A DNA stretch of 64,000 nt from Moritella viscosa (GCA_000953735.1 LN554852.1:4413846-4477845); one strand, 5' to 3'. Positions 49,856 through 63,968 are shown, counted from the stretch's first letter. Notes: generated from the letters alone by a model not told the origin. Numbers and translations: made by a program.

Positions 49856-50887
49856 ATGGCTCTGCCTAATGAGATGATTTTGAATAAAAATACGACAACG
49901 CTCGATATATTTTTAGAACCTGCTGACGGTGCGCGACTCGCTCATTTATGTGGCCCATTTGATGATAATATTAAACAACTTGAACGTCGTTTAGAAGTCG
50001 AAATCACTTATCAAAATAATCAATTCCACATTACCGGTAATCCGGTTAATGCCCACAGCTGTATGGATATTCTCCGTGATCTTTATATTGATACTCAGCC
50101 AGTAAAAGGCCAAGTGAGCGATATTGAGCCAGAGAAAATTCATCTTGCGATACAAGCATGTCGATTACTCGAACCAGAGCCTAAGCAAGCAGTAGCTAAT
50201 TTTAGTACTGTGATTAAAACCAAACGTGGCATGATTAAGCCGCGTGGTGACAACCAAGCCAATTACATTGCCAATATTTTAACCCATGATATAACCTTTG
50301 GCATTGGTCCTGCTGGTACTGGAAAAACCTATTTAGCCGTTGCGGCAGCTGTTGATGCCTTAGAGCGACAAGAAGTCCGTCGTATTTTATTAACACGCCC
50401 TGCTGTTGAAGCTGGTGAAAAGTTAGGTTTTCTACCCGGCGACTTAAGCCAAAAAGTTGATCCTTATTTACGCCCACTCTATGATGCGTTGTTTGAGATG
50501 CTTGGCTTTGAAAAAGTGGAACGTTTAATTGAGCGCAATGTCATAGAGATTGCACCACTTGCATATATGCGTGGCCGTACATTAAATGATGCGTTTATTA
50601 TTTTAGATGAAAGTCAGAACACCACTATTGAACAAATGAAAATGTTTTTAACCCGTATTGGTTTTAATTCCAAAGCGGTGATTACTGGTGATATTACGCA
50701 AGTTGACTTACCGAAACACATCACATCAGGCTTACGCCATGCAATGGATGTACTTGAGCCAGTAAAAGAAATCAGTTTTAATATTTTCATGTCCAATAAT
50801 GTCGTTCGTCATCCTGTTGTTGCAAAAATTGTCGATGCTTATGAAAACTTTGAAGATAGCATTGCCCGTAAGGATAAAGACCAATGA
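49856..50887 (+). CDS. ybeZ: PhoH-like ATPase YbeZ
   Basis: A 343-residue PhoH-family protein with Walker [14 protein letters not shown] (K157), [19 protein letters not shown] and Walker [10 protein letters not shown]. It acts with the RNase YbeY in rRNA maturation. Homology with the E. coli protein begins at [13 protein letters not shown], so the start could be the ATG at 49856 or the one at 49874; I keep the upstream one. It overlaps ybeY by 4 bp. Confidence 0.93.
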   Translation: MALPNEMILNKNTTTLDIFLEPADGARLAHLCGPFDDNIKQLERRLEVEITYQNNQFHITGNPVNAHSCMDILRDLYIDTQPVKGQVSDIEPEKIHLAIQACRLLEPEPKQAVANFSTVIKTKRGMIKPRGDNQANYIANILTHDITFGIGPAGTGKTYLAVAAAVDALERQEVRRILLTRPAVEAGEKLGFLPGDLSQKVDPYLRPLYDALFEMLGFEKVERLIERNVIEIAPLAYMRGRTLNDAFIILDESQNTTIEQMKMFLTRIGFNSKAVITGDITQVDLPKHITSGLRHAMDVLEPVKEISFNIFMSNNVVRHPVVAKIVDAYENFEDSIARKDKDQ

Positions 50888-51345
50888 ATACCACGTTAGA
50901 TTTACAAATTGCGACTGAAGATGAACAGCAATTACCAACCGAAGCACAATTAACAACTTGGCTCAATGCAGTCGTTAAACGTTTTCAAGATAGTGCTGAA
51001 GTAACTATTCGTATTGTTGATAACGAAGAAAGCCAACAATTGAATAATGATTACCGTGGCAAAAATAAGCCAACCAACGTACTTTCGTTTCCATTCGAAG
51101 TACCTGAAGGCATTGAATTAGACCTGCTTGGAGATTTAATTATCTGCAAACAAGTTGTTGAACACGAAGCACAAGAGCAACAAAAACCCCTGACCGCACA
51201 TTGGGCGCATATGGTTATTCATGGTACTTTACATTTACTCGGCTATGATCATATTATCGATGAAGAAGCCGAAGAGATGGAAGGTCTTGAAACCGAAATC
51301 ATGCTAGAGCTAGAATTTGAAGACCCCTATATTACTGAAAAGTAA
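50884..51345 (+). CDS. ybeY: Endoribonuclease YbeY
   Basis: A 153-residue zinc enzyme needed for 16S rRNA 3' processing and ribosome quality control. The metal ligands are H113, H117 and H123 in [11 protein letters not shown], and the conserved [15 protein letters not shown] precedes them. The ATG overlaps the ybeZ stop (ATGA). Confidence 0.96.
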   Translation: MNTTLDLQIATEDEQQLPTEAQLTTWLNAVVKRFQDSAEVTIRIVDNEESQQLNNDYRGKNKPTNVLSFPFEVPEGIELDLLGDLIICKQVVEHEAQEQQKPLTAHWAHMVIHGTLHLLGYDHIIDEEAEEMEGLETEIMLELEFEDPYITEK

Positions 51346-51387
51346 TATTAATACCATTAACGTTACATAACTTAGGTACAACAAACT

Positions 51388-52272
51388 ATGAACGGCGACA
51401 AACCTCACTCGACAAACGGTTCATCAAAAAAAGGTTTTTTTGATAAATTTTCTCAATTATTCCAAGGTGAGCCGAAAAACAGAGAAGAGCTTGTAGAAGT
51501 TATTCAAGATGCAGAAAATCGCGAACTGATCGATCAAGACACAAAAGATATGATTGAAGGTGTGCTCGAAGTCTCAGGACTTAAAGTACGCGATATCATG
51601 ATCCCACGGTCACAGATAATTACTATCGATAAGAGCCAGAGAGTAGAAGAATTTTTACCTATCATGATTGACTCTGCGCACTCGCGCTTCCCAGTCGTCA
51701 ATGAAGATAAAGATCATATCGAAGGGATCTTATTAGCCAAAGATCTGCTCAAATTTGTGTTCACTGGCGCGCCAGATAGCCTTGAGCTATCTTCTATTAT
51801 GCGCCCAGCAGTTGTTGTACCAGAAAGTAAACGTGTTGATAAACTCCTTAAAGAGTTTCGTTCTGAACGCTATCATATGGCCGTTGTGGTTGATGAATTT
51901 GGCGGTGTCTCAGGTCTTGTAACCATTGAAGATATTCTTGAAGAAATCGTTGGTGAAATTGAAGACGAATTCGATGAAGATGAATCCGCACAAGAAGATA
52001 TTCGTCGTATTAATAAAAGCGTATTTTCAGTGCAAGCATTAACACCAGTTGATGACTTTAATGACTACTTCGCATCAAACTTTAGCGATGATGAAGTTGA
52101 TACCATTGGTGGTATGATTGCCCATGCATTCGGTCATTTACCAGAGCAGGGTGAGATCATTACAGTTGACGACTTCCAATTTAAAGTCATTTCTGCTGAC
52201 CGCCGTCGTATCATCCAATTACAAGTGAAGGTACCAGAAGCACAACAGAATCGCTTAGCTGAATCAGCTTAA
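51388..52272 (+). CDS. corC: CBS-domain protein CorC (YbeX)
   Basis: A 294-residue cytosolic protein with two CBS domains (about 65-190; [17 protein letters not shown] and [21 protein letters not shown]) and a C-terminal CorC_HlyC domain (about 205-288; [16 protein letters not shown]). E. coli CorC/YbeX is linked to magnesium/cobalt efflux and ribosome metabolism. It has no membrane segments, consistent with the short YbeX class. It lies 42 bp after ybeY. Confidence 0.93.
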   Translation: MNGDKPHSTNGSSKKGFFDKFSQLFQGEPKNREELVEVIQDAENRELIDQDTKDMIEGVLEVSGLKVRDIMIPRSQIITIDKSQRVEEFLPIMIDSAHSRFPVVNEDKDHIEGILLAKDLLKFVFTGAPDSLELSSIMRPAVVVPESKRVDKLLKEFRSERYHMAVVVDEFGGVSGLVTIEDILEEIVGEIEDEFDEDESAQEDIRRINKSVFSVQALTPVDDFNDYFASNFSDDEVDTIGGMIAHAFGHLPEQGEIITVDDFQFKVISADRRRIIQLQVKVPEAQQNRLAESA

Positions 52273-52330
52273 CCATCTCAGTGGCAGGTTACTCCACTTG
52301 TCGCTGTAAATTGCTACAAAGGAATAACCT

Positions 52331-53878
52331 ATCAAATCACTGATTCATAAAATAGGGGCGCCACTTACTGGCGCACTTAGCGTCTTTGCTTTTGCACCGT
52401 TTGATTACACCATTAGCTTATACGTTTCATTATTCTCCCTACTCTTTTTCATTGACAATAAATCAGCAAAACACGCGGCCGGATATGGTTTTCTGTGGGG
52501 GCTTGGATTCTTTGTCGCAGGTCTCCATTGGATTTCAGTTAGTATCTTAGATTTCGGCGGTTTGCCTGCACCCGTTGCATGGTTACTGGTTCTGCTATTG
52601 TGTGCTTACCTTGCAATTTACCCTGCGCTTTGTGCCTATCTCGTTAACCGATTTAGCACCCATTCAGCCTTAGTACGCTACTTTATTGCCTTCCCAGCAA
52701 TCTGGTTAATCACAGATTGGTTACGCGGTTGGGTGATGACAGGTTTCCCTTGGCTACAACTTGGTTATAGTCAGATGAATAACCCGCTGGTTAACTACGC
52801 GCCAATACTCGGTGTCGAGGGTATTACTGTCGCAGTTTGTTTCATCACCGCCAGTTTGTATTATGTTTATCGTGAACGTAAATTCATCATGCCAGCCGCC
52901 GTTGTATCGCTTATCATATTGTCTTCAATTGCCTTGAAAGGTCAACAATGGACAACCCCTCAAGCCATAAAGTCAATTGCATTGGTACAAGGTAATACAG
53001 ATCAAGACAAAAAGTGGCTACCAGAAAAACGCGCTGATATTCTCAATGAATATTTAAAACTAAGTTTAGATAATACAGATGCGGATATTATTATTTGGCC
53101 AGAATCTGCCATCCCAGCATTAGAATTTCAAGTGAAAAGTTATTTGGACTATTTATCAAAATTAATGCGCGAAACGAATACTACCCTTATCACGGGAATT
53201 ATTAATTACCAACGTGTTGATAATATTGATGAGTATTACAATGCAGTGATCGTACTCGGTCAACAAGAACAACATAATAACGGTCATTCCCCTGTTAATG
53301 ACCGTTATTACAAAAATAAATTATTGCCCATTGGTGAATTCGTACCGTTTGAAGATCTACTAAGGCCGATTGCGCCCTTATTTAATTTACCTATGTCATC
53401 ATTTCAACGTGGTGGTGAGGAACAATTAAATTTATTAGCAAGTAATGTACATATTGCCACCGCGATTTGCTATGAAATTGCCTTTAATCAAACCTTAGTG
53501 AATGCAGTAACACCTGATACCGGCTTTATTTTAACGGTAAGTAACGATGCTTGGTTTGGTTCTTCGATAGGTCCAGATCAGCATTTAGAGATAGCGAGAA
53601 TGCGAGCATTTGAATTCCAGCGCCCAGTTATCCGCAGTACTAATACGGGGATTACTGCTATTTACGATGCACAGGGTCAAGAAGTGGGTCGTATAGCTCA
53701 ATTCAAAAAAGCCGTATTACGTGCACAGGTCACGCCTTATCAAGGGGCAACCCCTTTTAACCATTATGGCAATACGCCATTATTGATCTTGGCCTTTATT
53801 TTATTAGCAGGTGTAATCAGTCATCATTTATTGACGAAGAAAAGCAAAACGAAAAGTCAGCTCAACGTCTCTTTATAA
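52331..53878 (+). CDS. lnt: Apolipoprotein N-acyltransferase Lnt, probable ATC start
   Basis: Lnt adds the third acyl chain to lipoproteins in the inner membrane. The C-terminal nitrilase domain has all three catalytic sites: Glu in WPESAIP, Lys in NKLLPIGEFVP and Cys in TAICYEI. The first ATG/GTG/TTG giving a decent frame (TTG at 52562) would remove about 77 residues with two membrane helices. The frame stays open and Lnt-like upstream (APLTGALSVFAFAPFDYTISLY; FLWGLGFFVAGLHWISVSI) to a stop at 52325-52327. An AAAGGA site (52318-52323) is 7 nt before ATC at 52331, giving 515 residues, close to E. coli 512. ATC is therefore the best start; CTG at 52340 is an alternative with poor spacing. Confidence 0.88.
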   Translation: MKSLIHKIGAPLTGALSVFAFAPFDYTISLYVSLFSLLFFIDNKSAKHAAGYGFLWGLGFFVAGLHWISVSILDFGGLPAPVAWLLVLLLCAYLAIYPALCAYLVNRFSTHSALVRYFIAFPAIWLITDWLRGWVMTGFPWLQLGYSQMNNPLVNYAPILGVEGITVAVCFITASLYYVYRERKFIMPAAVVSLIILSSIALKGQQWTTPQAIKSIALVQGNTDQDKKWLPEKRADILNEYLKLSLDNTDADIIIWPESAIPALEFQVKSYLDYLSKLMRETNTTLITGIINYQRVDNIDEYYNAVIVLGQQEQHNNGHSPVNDRYYKNKLLPIGEFVPFEDLLRPIAPLFNLPMSSFQRGGEEQLNLLASNVHIATAICYEIAFNQTLVNAVTPDTGFILTVSNDAWFGSSIGPDQHLEIARMRAFEFQRPVIRSTNTGITAIYDAQGQEVGRIAQFKKAVLRAQVTPYQGATPFNHYGNTPLLILAFILLAGVISHHLLTKKSKTKSQLNVSL

Positions 53879-53906
53879 ATAATTACAAAATCACTAAGTA
53901 ATAAAA

Positions 53907-53930
53907 ATGGCACTCTAGAGTGCCATCTTT
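53907..53930 (+). terminator. Intrinsic terminator after lnt
   Basis: A perfect 20-bp palindrome (ATGGCACTCT/AGAGTGCCAT) preceded by an A-run and followed by CTTT, between converging lnt and the SirB2-like gene; probably bidirectional. Confidence 0.75.
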
Positions 53931-53977
53931 GTCATTCAATATATCCGTATGGATCTTTGCTTACGATAACGCAATAT

Positions 53978-54352
53978 TTATATAAACAACGCCACTTTAG
54001 TTTTCGCAATATAAAAAATAGTCACAAAAAACACCATAGTCACCGCAATGCAGAATTGACGTACTTTTAAGTTCATCTTAGGCTTAAACGCTAACATCGC
54101 AAATCCAACATAAGCAAATAACAGCACAAATTTTTCAGTTACCCATGCATCAACGAATGGGTATTGATTGATCGTCACGCATAACGCGAAACCAGATAAA
54201 ATAAGTATCAAATTAAGTACCTTATGGATTTTAAAGAAAGCCTCATTGTTAATATATTCAGAACCTTTGATCGCCCAAAATGTACGTAATGCAAAACTTA
54301 ACAAACTGATCAACAATAAAGCTAAATGAGCTTTCAACAGCAATGGATACAT
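53978..54352 (-). CDS. SirB2-family inner-membrane protein (second copy)
   Basis: A 124-residue protein with four membrane helices. The features LLISLLSFALRTFWA, KIHKVLNLILILSG and YPFVDAWVTEKF match E. coli SirB2 (YchQ) more closely than the copy inside the hemA operon (12408-12782). The two proteins share the PFVDxxxTEK motif and length. It is a lone leftward gene between lnt and the metallo-hydrolase. Function is unknown. Confidence 0.8.
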   Translation of the reverse strand: MYPLLLKAHLALLLISLLSFALRTFWAIKGSEYINNEAFFKIHKVLNLILILSGFALCVTINQYPFVDAWVTEKFVLLFAYVGFAMLAFKPKMNLKVRQFCIAVTMVFFVTIFYIAKTKVALFI

Positions 54353-54498
54353 AATAGTTCCGTTAAAAGAATAGAAATAAGGGTTGTTATCATAACCAGC
54401 AATCTAAAATCTGCTTTGACACAGATCATCAATTAACAACAGCGCAACAATTTAGACCGTATACTCTTGTCTTACAAATCGGTAAACTAGCACAACTA

Positions 54499-54557
54499 TA
54501 TATACCCAAGCTACTTCAAGATACGCAATCAGTATTTTGAAGTAACTTGGGTATATA
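54499..54557. repeat. Imperfect palindromic repeat upstream of the YcbL-type gene
   Basis: Arms of 21 bp (tatatacccaagctacttcaa at 54499-54519; its near-complement at 54537-54557, one mismatch) around 17 nt. A shorter related palindrome with the same core (tacccaag / cttgggt) is at 55270-55300. This suggests a dispersed element family. Confidence 0.8.
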
Positions 54558-54596
54558 GCTAAACAAACACGACTATCTAGCCAAGAGAGATAAGCA

Positions 54597-55226
54597 ATGC
54601 AAGTTAAAGTCATTCCAGTTACGCCTTTTGAACAAAATTGCAGTCTATTAATCTGCCCTGAAACCAATAAAGCCGCGATTGTTGATCCCGGAGGTGACAT
54701 TGAAAAGATTATTAGCCAAGTGAAGCGACACGGCGTAGAAGTAGAGAAGATCTTTTTAACACATGCTCATATTGATCACGTTGGCGGCACTGAAGCACTT
54801 GCTGCAGCATTAAATGTATCTATTGAAGGTCCACATATTGCCGATAAGTTTTGGTTAGACAAACTACCAATGCAAGGTCAGATGTTCGGTTTTCCACAAG
54901 TCCCACCATTCGAACCTCAACGTTGGTTAGAGCACGGTGATATTATTGCATTTGGTAATCAAGAATTGACTGCTCTGCATACCCCAGGCCATACACCCGG
55001 GCATGTGGTATTTAATCACGTAGCAACAAAACAAGTAATTGTTGGTGATGTATTATTCAATGGCTCTGTCGGTCGTACTGATTTCCCACAAGGTTGCTTT
55101 AATACCTTGATGACCGCGATCAAAGGCCAGTTATGGACATTACCAGAAGAAACGGTATTCTTCCCAGGCCACGGACCGACATCGACAATCGGTCACGAAA
55201 AAAGAACTAATCCGCACGTAAGATAA
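54597..55226 (+). CDS. ycbL: Metallo-beta-lactamase-fold hydrolase, YcbL type
   Basis: A 209-residue MBL-fold protein. Metal ligands are THAHIDH (about 59-65), the His in LHTPGHTPGH, the Asp in VGDVLF and the final FFPGHGP. Length and the opening VKVIPVTPFEQNCSLLIC match YcbL, a type of glyoxalase II (GloC), which hydrolyses S-lactoylglutathione. The shorter C-terminus than GloB supports this. It stands alone, with the palindromic repeat 40 bp upstream. Confidence 0.88.
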   Translation: MQVKVIPVTPFEQNCSLLICPETNKAAIVDPGGDIEKIISQVKRHGVEVEKIFLTHAHIDHVGGTEALAAALNVSIEGPHIADKFWLDKLPMQGQMFGFPQVPPFEPQRWLEHGDIIAFGNQELTALHTPGHTPGHVVFNHVATKQVIVGDVLFNGSVGRTDFPQGCFNTLMTAIKGQLWTLPEETVFFPGHGPTSTIGHEKRTNPHVR

Positions 55227-55269
55227 CAAATTAAATAACGCGATTATTGACGTACAAAGATAGAATTGA

Positions 55270-55300
55270 TACCCAAGGATATGGAAACATAGCTTGGGTT
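55270..55300. repeat. Short palindrome related to the repeat at 54499
   Basis: tacccaag and cttgggt flank about 16 nt; it shares the core of the larger element and lies just after the YcbL-type gene, where it may act as a transcript 3' hairpin. Confidence 0.5.
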
Positions 55301-55444
55301 TATTTTTATAAGTCACAACCCACGCCCACCGGCCTGAAAGCCGCATTTTTAGGTAAACAGTCTGACCAACTAAATACTATTTATGAGCACTACCTCTCCC
55401 CACAATCTGCTCGGTACTTTATTCGCTGAATTTCAGGCACAAAA

Positions 55445-55470
55445 AAGCCTGAATCTTTCGATTCAGGCTT
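55445..55470 (-). terminator. Terminator of the rRNA operon
   Basis: AAGCCTGAATC and GATTCAGGCTT with a 4-nt loop, preceded by a plus-strand A-run that becomes a T-run for leftward transcription. It lies 12 bp after tRNA-Asp. Confidence 0.85.
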
Positions 55471-55481
55471 TCGTTGTTTGT

Positions 55482-55558
55482 TGGCGGAGCGGACGGGACT
55501 CGAACCCGCGACCCCCGGCGTGACAGGCCGGTATTCTAACCAACTGAACTACCGCTCC
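55482..55558 (-). tRNA. tRNA-Asp (GTC), distal gene of the rRNA operon
   Basis: A 77-nt cloverleaf on the minus strand; acceptor GGAGCGG pairs with CCGCTCC, anticodon GTC in CCTGTCACG, encoded CCA. tRNA-Asp after 5S is also known in E. coli rrnC and rrnH. Confidence 0.94.
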
Positions 55559-55614
55559 GCACAATCTGTGCTGATAAAATCAGTCTTAATTTATAGTCTT
55601 TCGACGTTGTTTTG

Positions 55615-55733
55615 CGCTTGGCGATGCCCTACTCTCACATGGGGAAACCCCACACTACCATCGGCGTTATTACGTTTCACTACTGAGTTCGGAATGGGTT
55701 CAGGTGGTACCGCAACACTATGGTCACCAAGCA
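55615..55733 (-). rRNA. rrf: 5S ribosomal RNA
   Basis: About 119 nt on the minus strand, beginning TGCTTGGTGACC and containing the universal CCGAACTCAGTAGTGAAACG and GCCGATGGTAGTGTGGGG. Ends are set by comparison with E. coli. Confidence 0.95.
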
Positions 55734-55869
55734 AATTTGCTTTGCTTTCTATATAGAAACTTACGTTTCATTTTAAATCTGAAAAGCTATAAATAAAGAA
55801 GTCTTTAAAACATAAAGTGTTCAATTCTATTCTTAAGTCGATATTTCAATTAATCATACTTCAATTTGT

Positions 55870-58759
<2,890 letters not shown>

Positions 58760-58905
58760 ATACAATCTAAAGTCGACTGTACAATTGAAATAACTAGGTA
58801 TTATCTAGTTTTTTTCGCCTCAAGAATACTCAAGAACACTCTATTGTTATTACCGAAGCAATAACGTGTTTTAAGAACTTCTTTATTTATTCAGCTTTCC
58901 AAATT

Positions 58906-58916
58906 TTTAAAGAGCA
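58906..58916 (-). promoter_or_regulatory. boxA antitermination element before 23S
   Basis: TGCTCTTTAAA on the minus strand in the spacer between tRNA-Ala and 23S, a usual Nus-factor recruiting site. Confidence 0.7.
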
Positions 58917-58979
58917 ATTTGCTAAAAAGCAAAGATAAGCATTAAGCTTGCTTAGCTTTGTATTTTAACAACTATGATG

Positions 58980-59055
58980 TGGTGGAGCTATGCGGGATCG
59001 AACCGCAGACCTCCTGCGTGCAAGGCAGGCGCTCTCCCAGCTGAGCTATAGCCCC
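58980..59055 (-). tRNA. tRNA-Ala (TGC), rRNA spacer
   Basis: A 76-nt cloverleaf on the minus strand with anticodon TGC (CCTTGCACG) and encoded CCA, in the 16S-23S spacer. Confidence 0.95.
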
Positions 59056-59079
59056 ACATCATAGAGTTCGTAAGAAGAT

Positions 59080-59156
59080 TGGTAGGACTGAGTAGATTTG
59101 AACTACCGACCTCACCCTTATCAGGGGCGCGCTCTAACCAACTGAGCTACAGTCCT
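59080..59156 (-). tRNA. tRNA-Ile (GAT), rRNA spacer
   Basis: A 77-nt cloverleaf on the minus strand with anticodon GAT (CCTGATAAGG) and encoded CCA, the first tRNA after 16S. Confidence 0.95.
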
Positions 59157-59233
59157 ATCGCATTTCTTACATGCTTTTCAACTTTCTATTCAAGCAATTT
59201 GTGTGGGCACTTACAAAAATTAACAACTTTACG

Positions 59234-60778
<1,545 letters not shown>

Positions 60779-60961
60779 AAAGTTTTTGACTAATCGCCTA
60801 AGCGATTAAGTCGGCTCAATGAATTCTGTACTTCAACAACAAACCGAAGTTTGTTATTTATAAAACCAAATCTTTCGATTTAATTTAATGTTCACAATTA
60901 CATTGATATAATTTTTGGTCATTATATCTCTGCAAGTGCTCACACAGATTGCTTGAATAAA

Positions 60962-60974
60962 TTGTTAAAGAGCA
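60962..60974 (-). promoter_or_regulatory. boxA antitermination element in the rRNA leader
   Basis: TGCTCTTTAACAA on the minus strand, about 185 nt before the 16S start and 30 nt after the expected transcript start. It allows Nus-dependent antitermination. Confidence 0.85.
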
Positions 60975-61007
60975 TACTGAGCGGCTATTGCCGTGTCAGT
61001 GGGATGC

Positions 61008-61035
61008 ATTATAGATAACAGAGCTTCATTGGCAA
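61008..61035 (-). promoter_or_regulatory. Main promoter of the rRNA operon
   Basis: On the minus strand TTGCCA (61035-61030) and TATAAT (61013-61008) are 16 bp apart, followed by a GC-containing discriminator (GCATCCC). The A/T-rich DNA upstream (61036-61100) could be an UP element. The 527-bp gap 60779-61305 holds this, the leader and presumably the divergent chemoreceptor promoter. Confidence 0.8.
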
Positions 61036-61305
61036 GTGATTTACTAAACTTTATGACACTTTCACTTAATTAGACTAAAAAACACTCAAAAAGTGACATT
61101 TTAAGACTTTTTAGTCGTGAACAATGACAAAATAGTCCTTATATAGAAGATAACCGCCGCTAACAACGAGATCTGCATCATATAATGATAGAAATAGTCA
61201 CTAATCTACGTAATAACTCTAAACATCGATAAACAAAGCTATATTCATATAACTGTCATCTTTCGCTTTTACACTGCAATGCATCAATATAGATAGCTTA
61301 TCAGG

Positions 61306-63138
61306 ATGATGACCTTGCGTATTACAACTCTTTCTCGGATCAGTTCCCTTACTTTAATCTGCCTTTCACTCTTAATGACCTATAACCTTTACGGTAGCCA
61401 CCAACAGCTTAATCGTCTTGATCACCAAAACTCGATGTTTGCGCGAATGAAAGAACAAGTCACGATTAAATTAAACCACTCGATCTCAGATTATTTACAA
61501 CAAGGCAATACTGCAGATTTACAGCAGTCCGAACAAATTATCAGTCAGTTGATCAATTCACTTCAGCAACTGGCCAGTGCCATTGATACCACAACATTAA
61601 GCAAAGAACTCAATCAATTTGCAAGTCTCGTTGAAGGACCTTTACGGTCATCGGGTAAATTCGCCTCTGATAATTTTCAGTTATTGAATTTTAACGAAAA
61701 AGAACTGGCGGACAATTTATCGCTATTAAAGCGTCGGTTATTAGAAAGTGAGATACCGTTACGTCAACAAGATCTCGTTCTAATTAGTGATATACAAGCA
61801 ACTCTCGCCCACTTGGTCAATCAGCGTCAACGCTATTTTAATCAGTTACAAGCATCGCAATGGAAAGAATTATTACTCGTAGTGAAAGAAACAGGTCTAC
61901 TGATTAACGAATTGTCTCAATTGAGTCGTTATGACACCAGCACTAAACTTACGATTGAGGACGATAACTTCTTAAATGACGAAGAAGATGAAGAAACTAT
62001 TTTAATAGTTGATATTACCAATGAACTAAACAGTCTTATTAGTCGTTATCCAAAAGAACTATTGAATACTAAAATCGTTATTTCTGAGCAAACACATAAC
62101 CAACAACTCGTTTTAACGGCAATCAGTAATATTCAAGCCGCTATCTTAGCATTAGAGAAACCCGTTAATGACTATGCCAACGCACAAAGACAAAACACCT
62201 ATTTATACCTTGCCGTGATCGCTCTCAGTTTGATCTTACTTGGTATTAGTTTGTTTTATGCTCAGAAATATTGGGTCGTAAAACCGTTAATTAAGCTAGA
62301 TAGAGCCCTTGCCTCTTTAGTGGAAAGTAATACCCGTGAACGTCTGACCTTTGCCGATCATAAAAGTGAAATAGGTTTAATCGCCTTACATTTTAACCAG
62401 CTGCTTGATAACGTTAAACAAGAGCAAGTTGCTAAACTTAATCAAGTGGAGCAAGTAACACATGCATTAAATTCACTGCAAGATGACTTCCAATCTATTA
62501 GCCAATACTCACAAGCCAGCAGTGGTACCATTGGAGACATAAGTAGTGGCGTCTCAGCAATTAATGCATTAGCACAGAAAATTGATACCGAGACCCAGTC
62601 GGTGCACGACTTAACCCAGCAAACCAATCAAAAAATGCATAATGCAGCGAGTCAGATTATCGATTTCAGCTCAGCGACTCAGCAGACTAAGCAAGCGGGG
62701 ACTGACAGTTTAAAAGCCATTAAAACCTTAAATACCAACATGGAAAATGTCGAAACCATAGTCGCCTCAATTCATCATATCGCTGATCAAACCAATTTAT
62801 TGGCACTCAACGCGGCAATTGAAGCTGCACGGGCGGGTGAGAAAGGGCGTGGTTTTGCAGTCGTTGCCGACGAAGTGCGTAATTTATCGAAAAAAACCCA
62901 GCAAGCACTGGAACAAATCAGCATTTTTCTAACTCAATTAAATAGTTCGAGCACATCACTCGAACATGAAGTTGTGCATATCGCAGAACGCTGCCAACAA
63001 CAGTTAGATAATGCTCAGGACATGCACAAACAAATTAATAGCGTCATTCAGCAATCTGAACAATCACAACAAAACGCAGCTAATAGTCGTCATAATACTC
63101 ATCAGCAAGTCAGCAAGTCAGCCATATTAGTATCGTAA
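61306..63138 (+). CDS. Methyl-accepting chemotaxis protein, C-terminus altered by frameshift
   Basis: A 610-residue receptor. TM1 is at about 10-28, a long helical periplasmic domain at about 29-300, TM2 at about 303-322, HAMP at about 323-375, and the signalling domain has the tip signature [20 protein letters not shown] from about residue 493. The large four-helix-type sensor has no Cache or heme motif. The frame stops at 63138, but coding continues one register away to 63264-63266. The break coincides with an 8-bp direct duplication (cagcaagt twice, 63103-63118). Deleting one copy restores [20 protein letters not shown].. and adds about 40 residues. The signalling tip is upstream and intact, so the shortened protein may still work. 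It is divergent from the rRNA operon. Confidence 0.88.
   Translation: MMTLRITTLSRISSLTLICLSLLMTYNLYGSHQQLNRLDHQNSMFARMKEQVTIKLNHSISDYLQQGNTADLQQSEQIISQLINSLQQLASAIDTTTLSKELNQFASLVEGPLRSSGKFASDNFQLLNFNEKELADNLSLLKRRLLESEIPLRQQDLVLISDIQATLAHLVNQRQRYFNQLQASQWKELLLVVKETGLLINELSQLSRYDTSTKLTIEDDNFLNDEEDEETILIVDITNELNSLISRYPKELLNTKIVISEQTHNQQLVLTAISNIQAAILALEKPVNDYANAQRQNTYLYLAVIALSLILLGISLFYAQKYWVVKPLIKLDRALASLVESNTRERLTFADHKSEIGLIALHFNQLLDNVKQEQVAKLNQVEQVTHALNSLQDDFQSISQYSQASSGTIGDISSGVSAINALAQKIDTETQSVHDLTQQTNQKMHNAASQIIDFSSATQQTKQAGTDSLKAIKTLNTNMENVETIVASIHHIADQTNLLALNAAIEAARAGEKGRGFAVVADEVRNLSKKTQQALEQISIFLTQLNSSSTSLEHEVVHIAERCQQQLDNAQDMHKQINSVIQQSEQSQQNAANSRHNTHQQVSKSAILVS
63103..63118 (+). 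repeat. 8-bp tandem duplication at the chemoreceptor frameshift
   Basis: CAGCAAGT occurs twice head to tail; 8 is not a multiple of 3, so one extra copy shifts the frame and brings the stop at 63136-63138. Confidence 0.85.
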
Positions 63139-63266
63139 ATGATCAAATGCAGGCGCTGAAAAATCACAGTGAAGATACCCATCATAAAACTCAGTCAGCA
63201 CAGCACAGCACAGCACAGCAACAAGTTTCAGAACAAGTGAAGCAAATATTAAGTATTTTTGCATAA
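63121..63266 (+). other. Out-of-frame original C-terminus of the chemoreceptor
   Basis: The frame reads [20 protein letters not shown].. and ends QVSEQVKQILSIFA at the stop 63264-63266. It is typical of the C-terminal helix of a receptor signalling domain, which supports the restoration described for the upstream gene. Confidence 0.75.
63196..63220 (+). repeat. Pentanucleotide repeat (CAGCA)x5 in the chemoreceptor tail
   Basis: Five perfect CAGCA units in the displaced coding tail, 78 bp after the 8-bp duplication. Slippage here would also change frame. Confidence 0.92.
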
Positions 63267-63269
63267 TAA

Positions 63270-63836
63270 TTAGAAACTTGAACCCGGTGTATCCAGAAAT
63301 GCCAATTCTTCGGCGGTAGATTTTCGCCCAAGAATATCATTACGATGAGGATAGCGCCCGAACTGTTCAATAATCGCTTGATGCTTTAATTCAAACTCAA
63401 GATTAGTTTGAATATCATTTTCTTTGTATAAAAATATCGCTTGCTGATGGATCACTGATGATTCACTATGCATAAAAGGTAAGTACAAGAAACTACATTG
63501 TAGTTGGGTTAACTCACGATCAGCACCGCAAGCTATCGCTTCTTGTGCAAGCGCTAATGCCATACCGTCATGAGCAAAAGCGCCTGCGGTGTCTCGGTAC
63601 ATATTCCTCGAAAATTGATCCAAAACGATAATTTCAGCTAACCGCCCTTCTGCACTTCGACGCCAGTGAAATAACTCCCCGGCAATGGCACGTTTATGTA
63701 ACTCACTAAAACGGGTTAAAATTGTTTGATCAAACTCAATATCTTTAACCCACCATTTTGCTGGATTAATCTCTTCAAACCAAAACTTAATCACTTCTTT
63801 ATGCATAGCTAAACCCATCTCCGATGATCCCACCAA
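63270..63836 (-). CDS. DUF924-family protein
   Basis: A conserved bacterial family of unknown function, helical, about 180 residues. Family stretches are VIKFWFEEINPAKWW near the start, LAEIIVLDQFSRNMYRDTAGAFAHDGMALALAQEAI in the middle, and FGRYPHRNDILGRKSTAEELAFL at the end. The likely start is the Met at 63806 (MHKEVIKFWF), as homologues begin there; the 10 residues before it may not be translated. The gene converges on the chemoreceptor. Confidence 0.85.
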   Translation of the reverse strand: MVGSSEMGLAMHKEVIKFWFEEINPAKWWVKDIEFDQTILTRFSELHKRAIAGELFHWRRSAEGRLAEIIVLDQFSRNMYRDTAGAFAHDGMALALAQEAIACGADRELTQLQCSFLYLPFMHSESSVIHQQAIFLYKENDIQTNLEFELKHQAIIEQFGRYPHRNDILGRKSTAEELAFLDTPGSSF

Positions 63837-63968
63837 TTGAGTATAGATTAACGCGAATCACTGAGCCCATTTGATAACGACACCTAGATCTCAATTCTCA
63901 CATTTACGTGCAGTTTTATTATGTATTTCTAGCGCATGATACAACTTCGGTCTAACGACTGAATTGAC

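Noticed and set aside
52562-53878. Lnt starting at TTG 52562
   Set aside because: It would lose conserved N-terminal helices that are clearly encoded upstream in the same frame.
55247-55429. 60-residue frame between the YcbL-type gene and tRNA-Asp
   Set aside because: It runs through a palindromic repeat, has no ribosome site or recognisable domain, and looks like chance.
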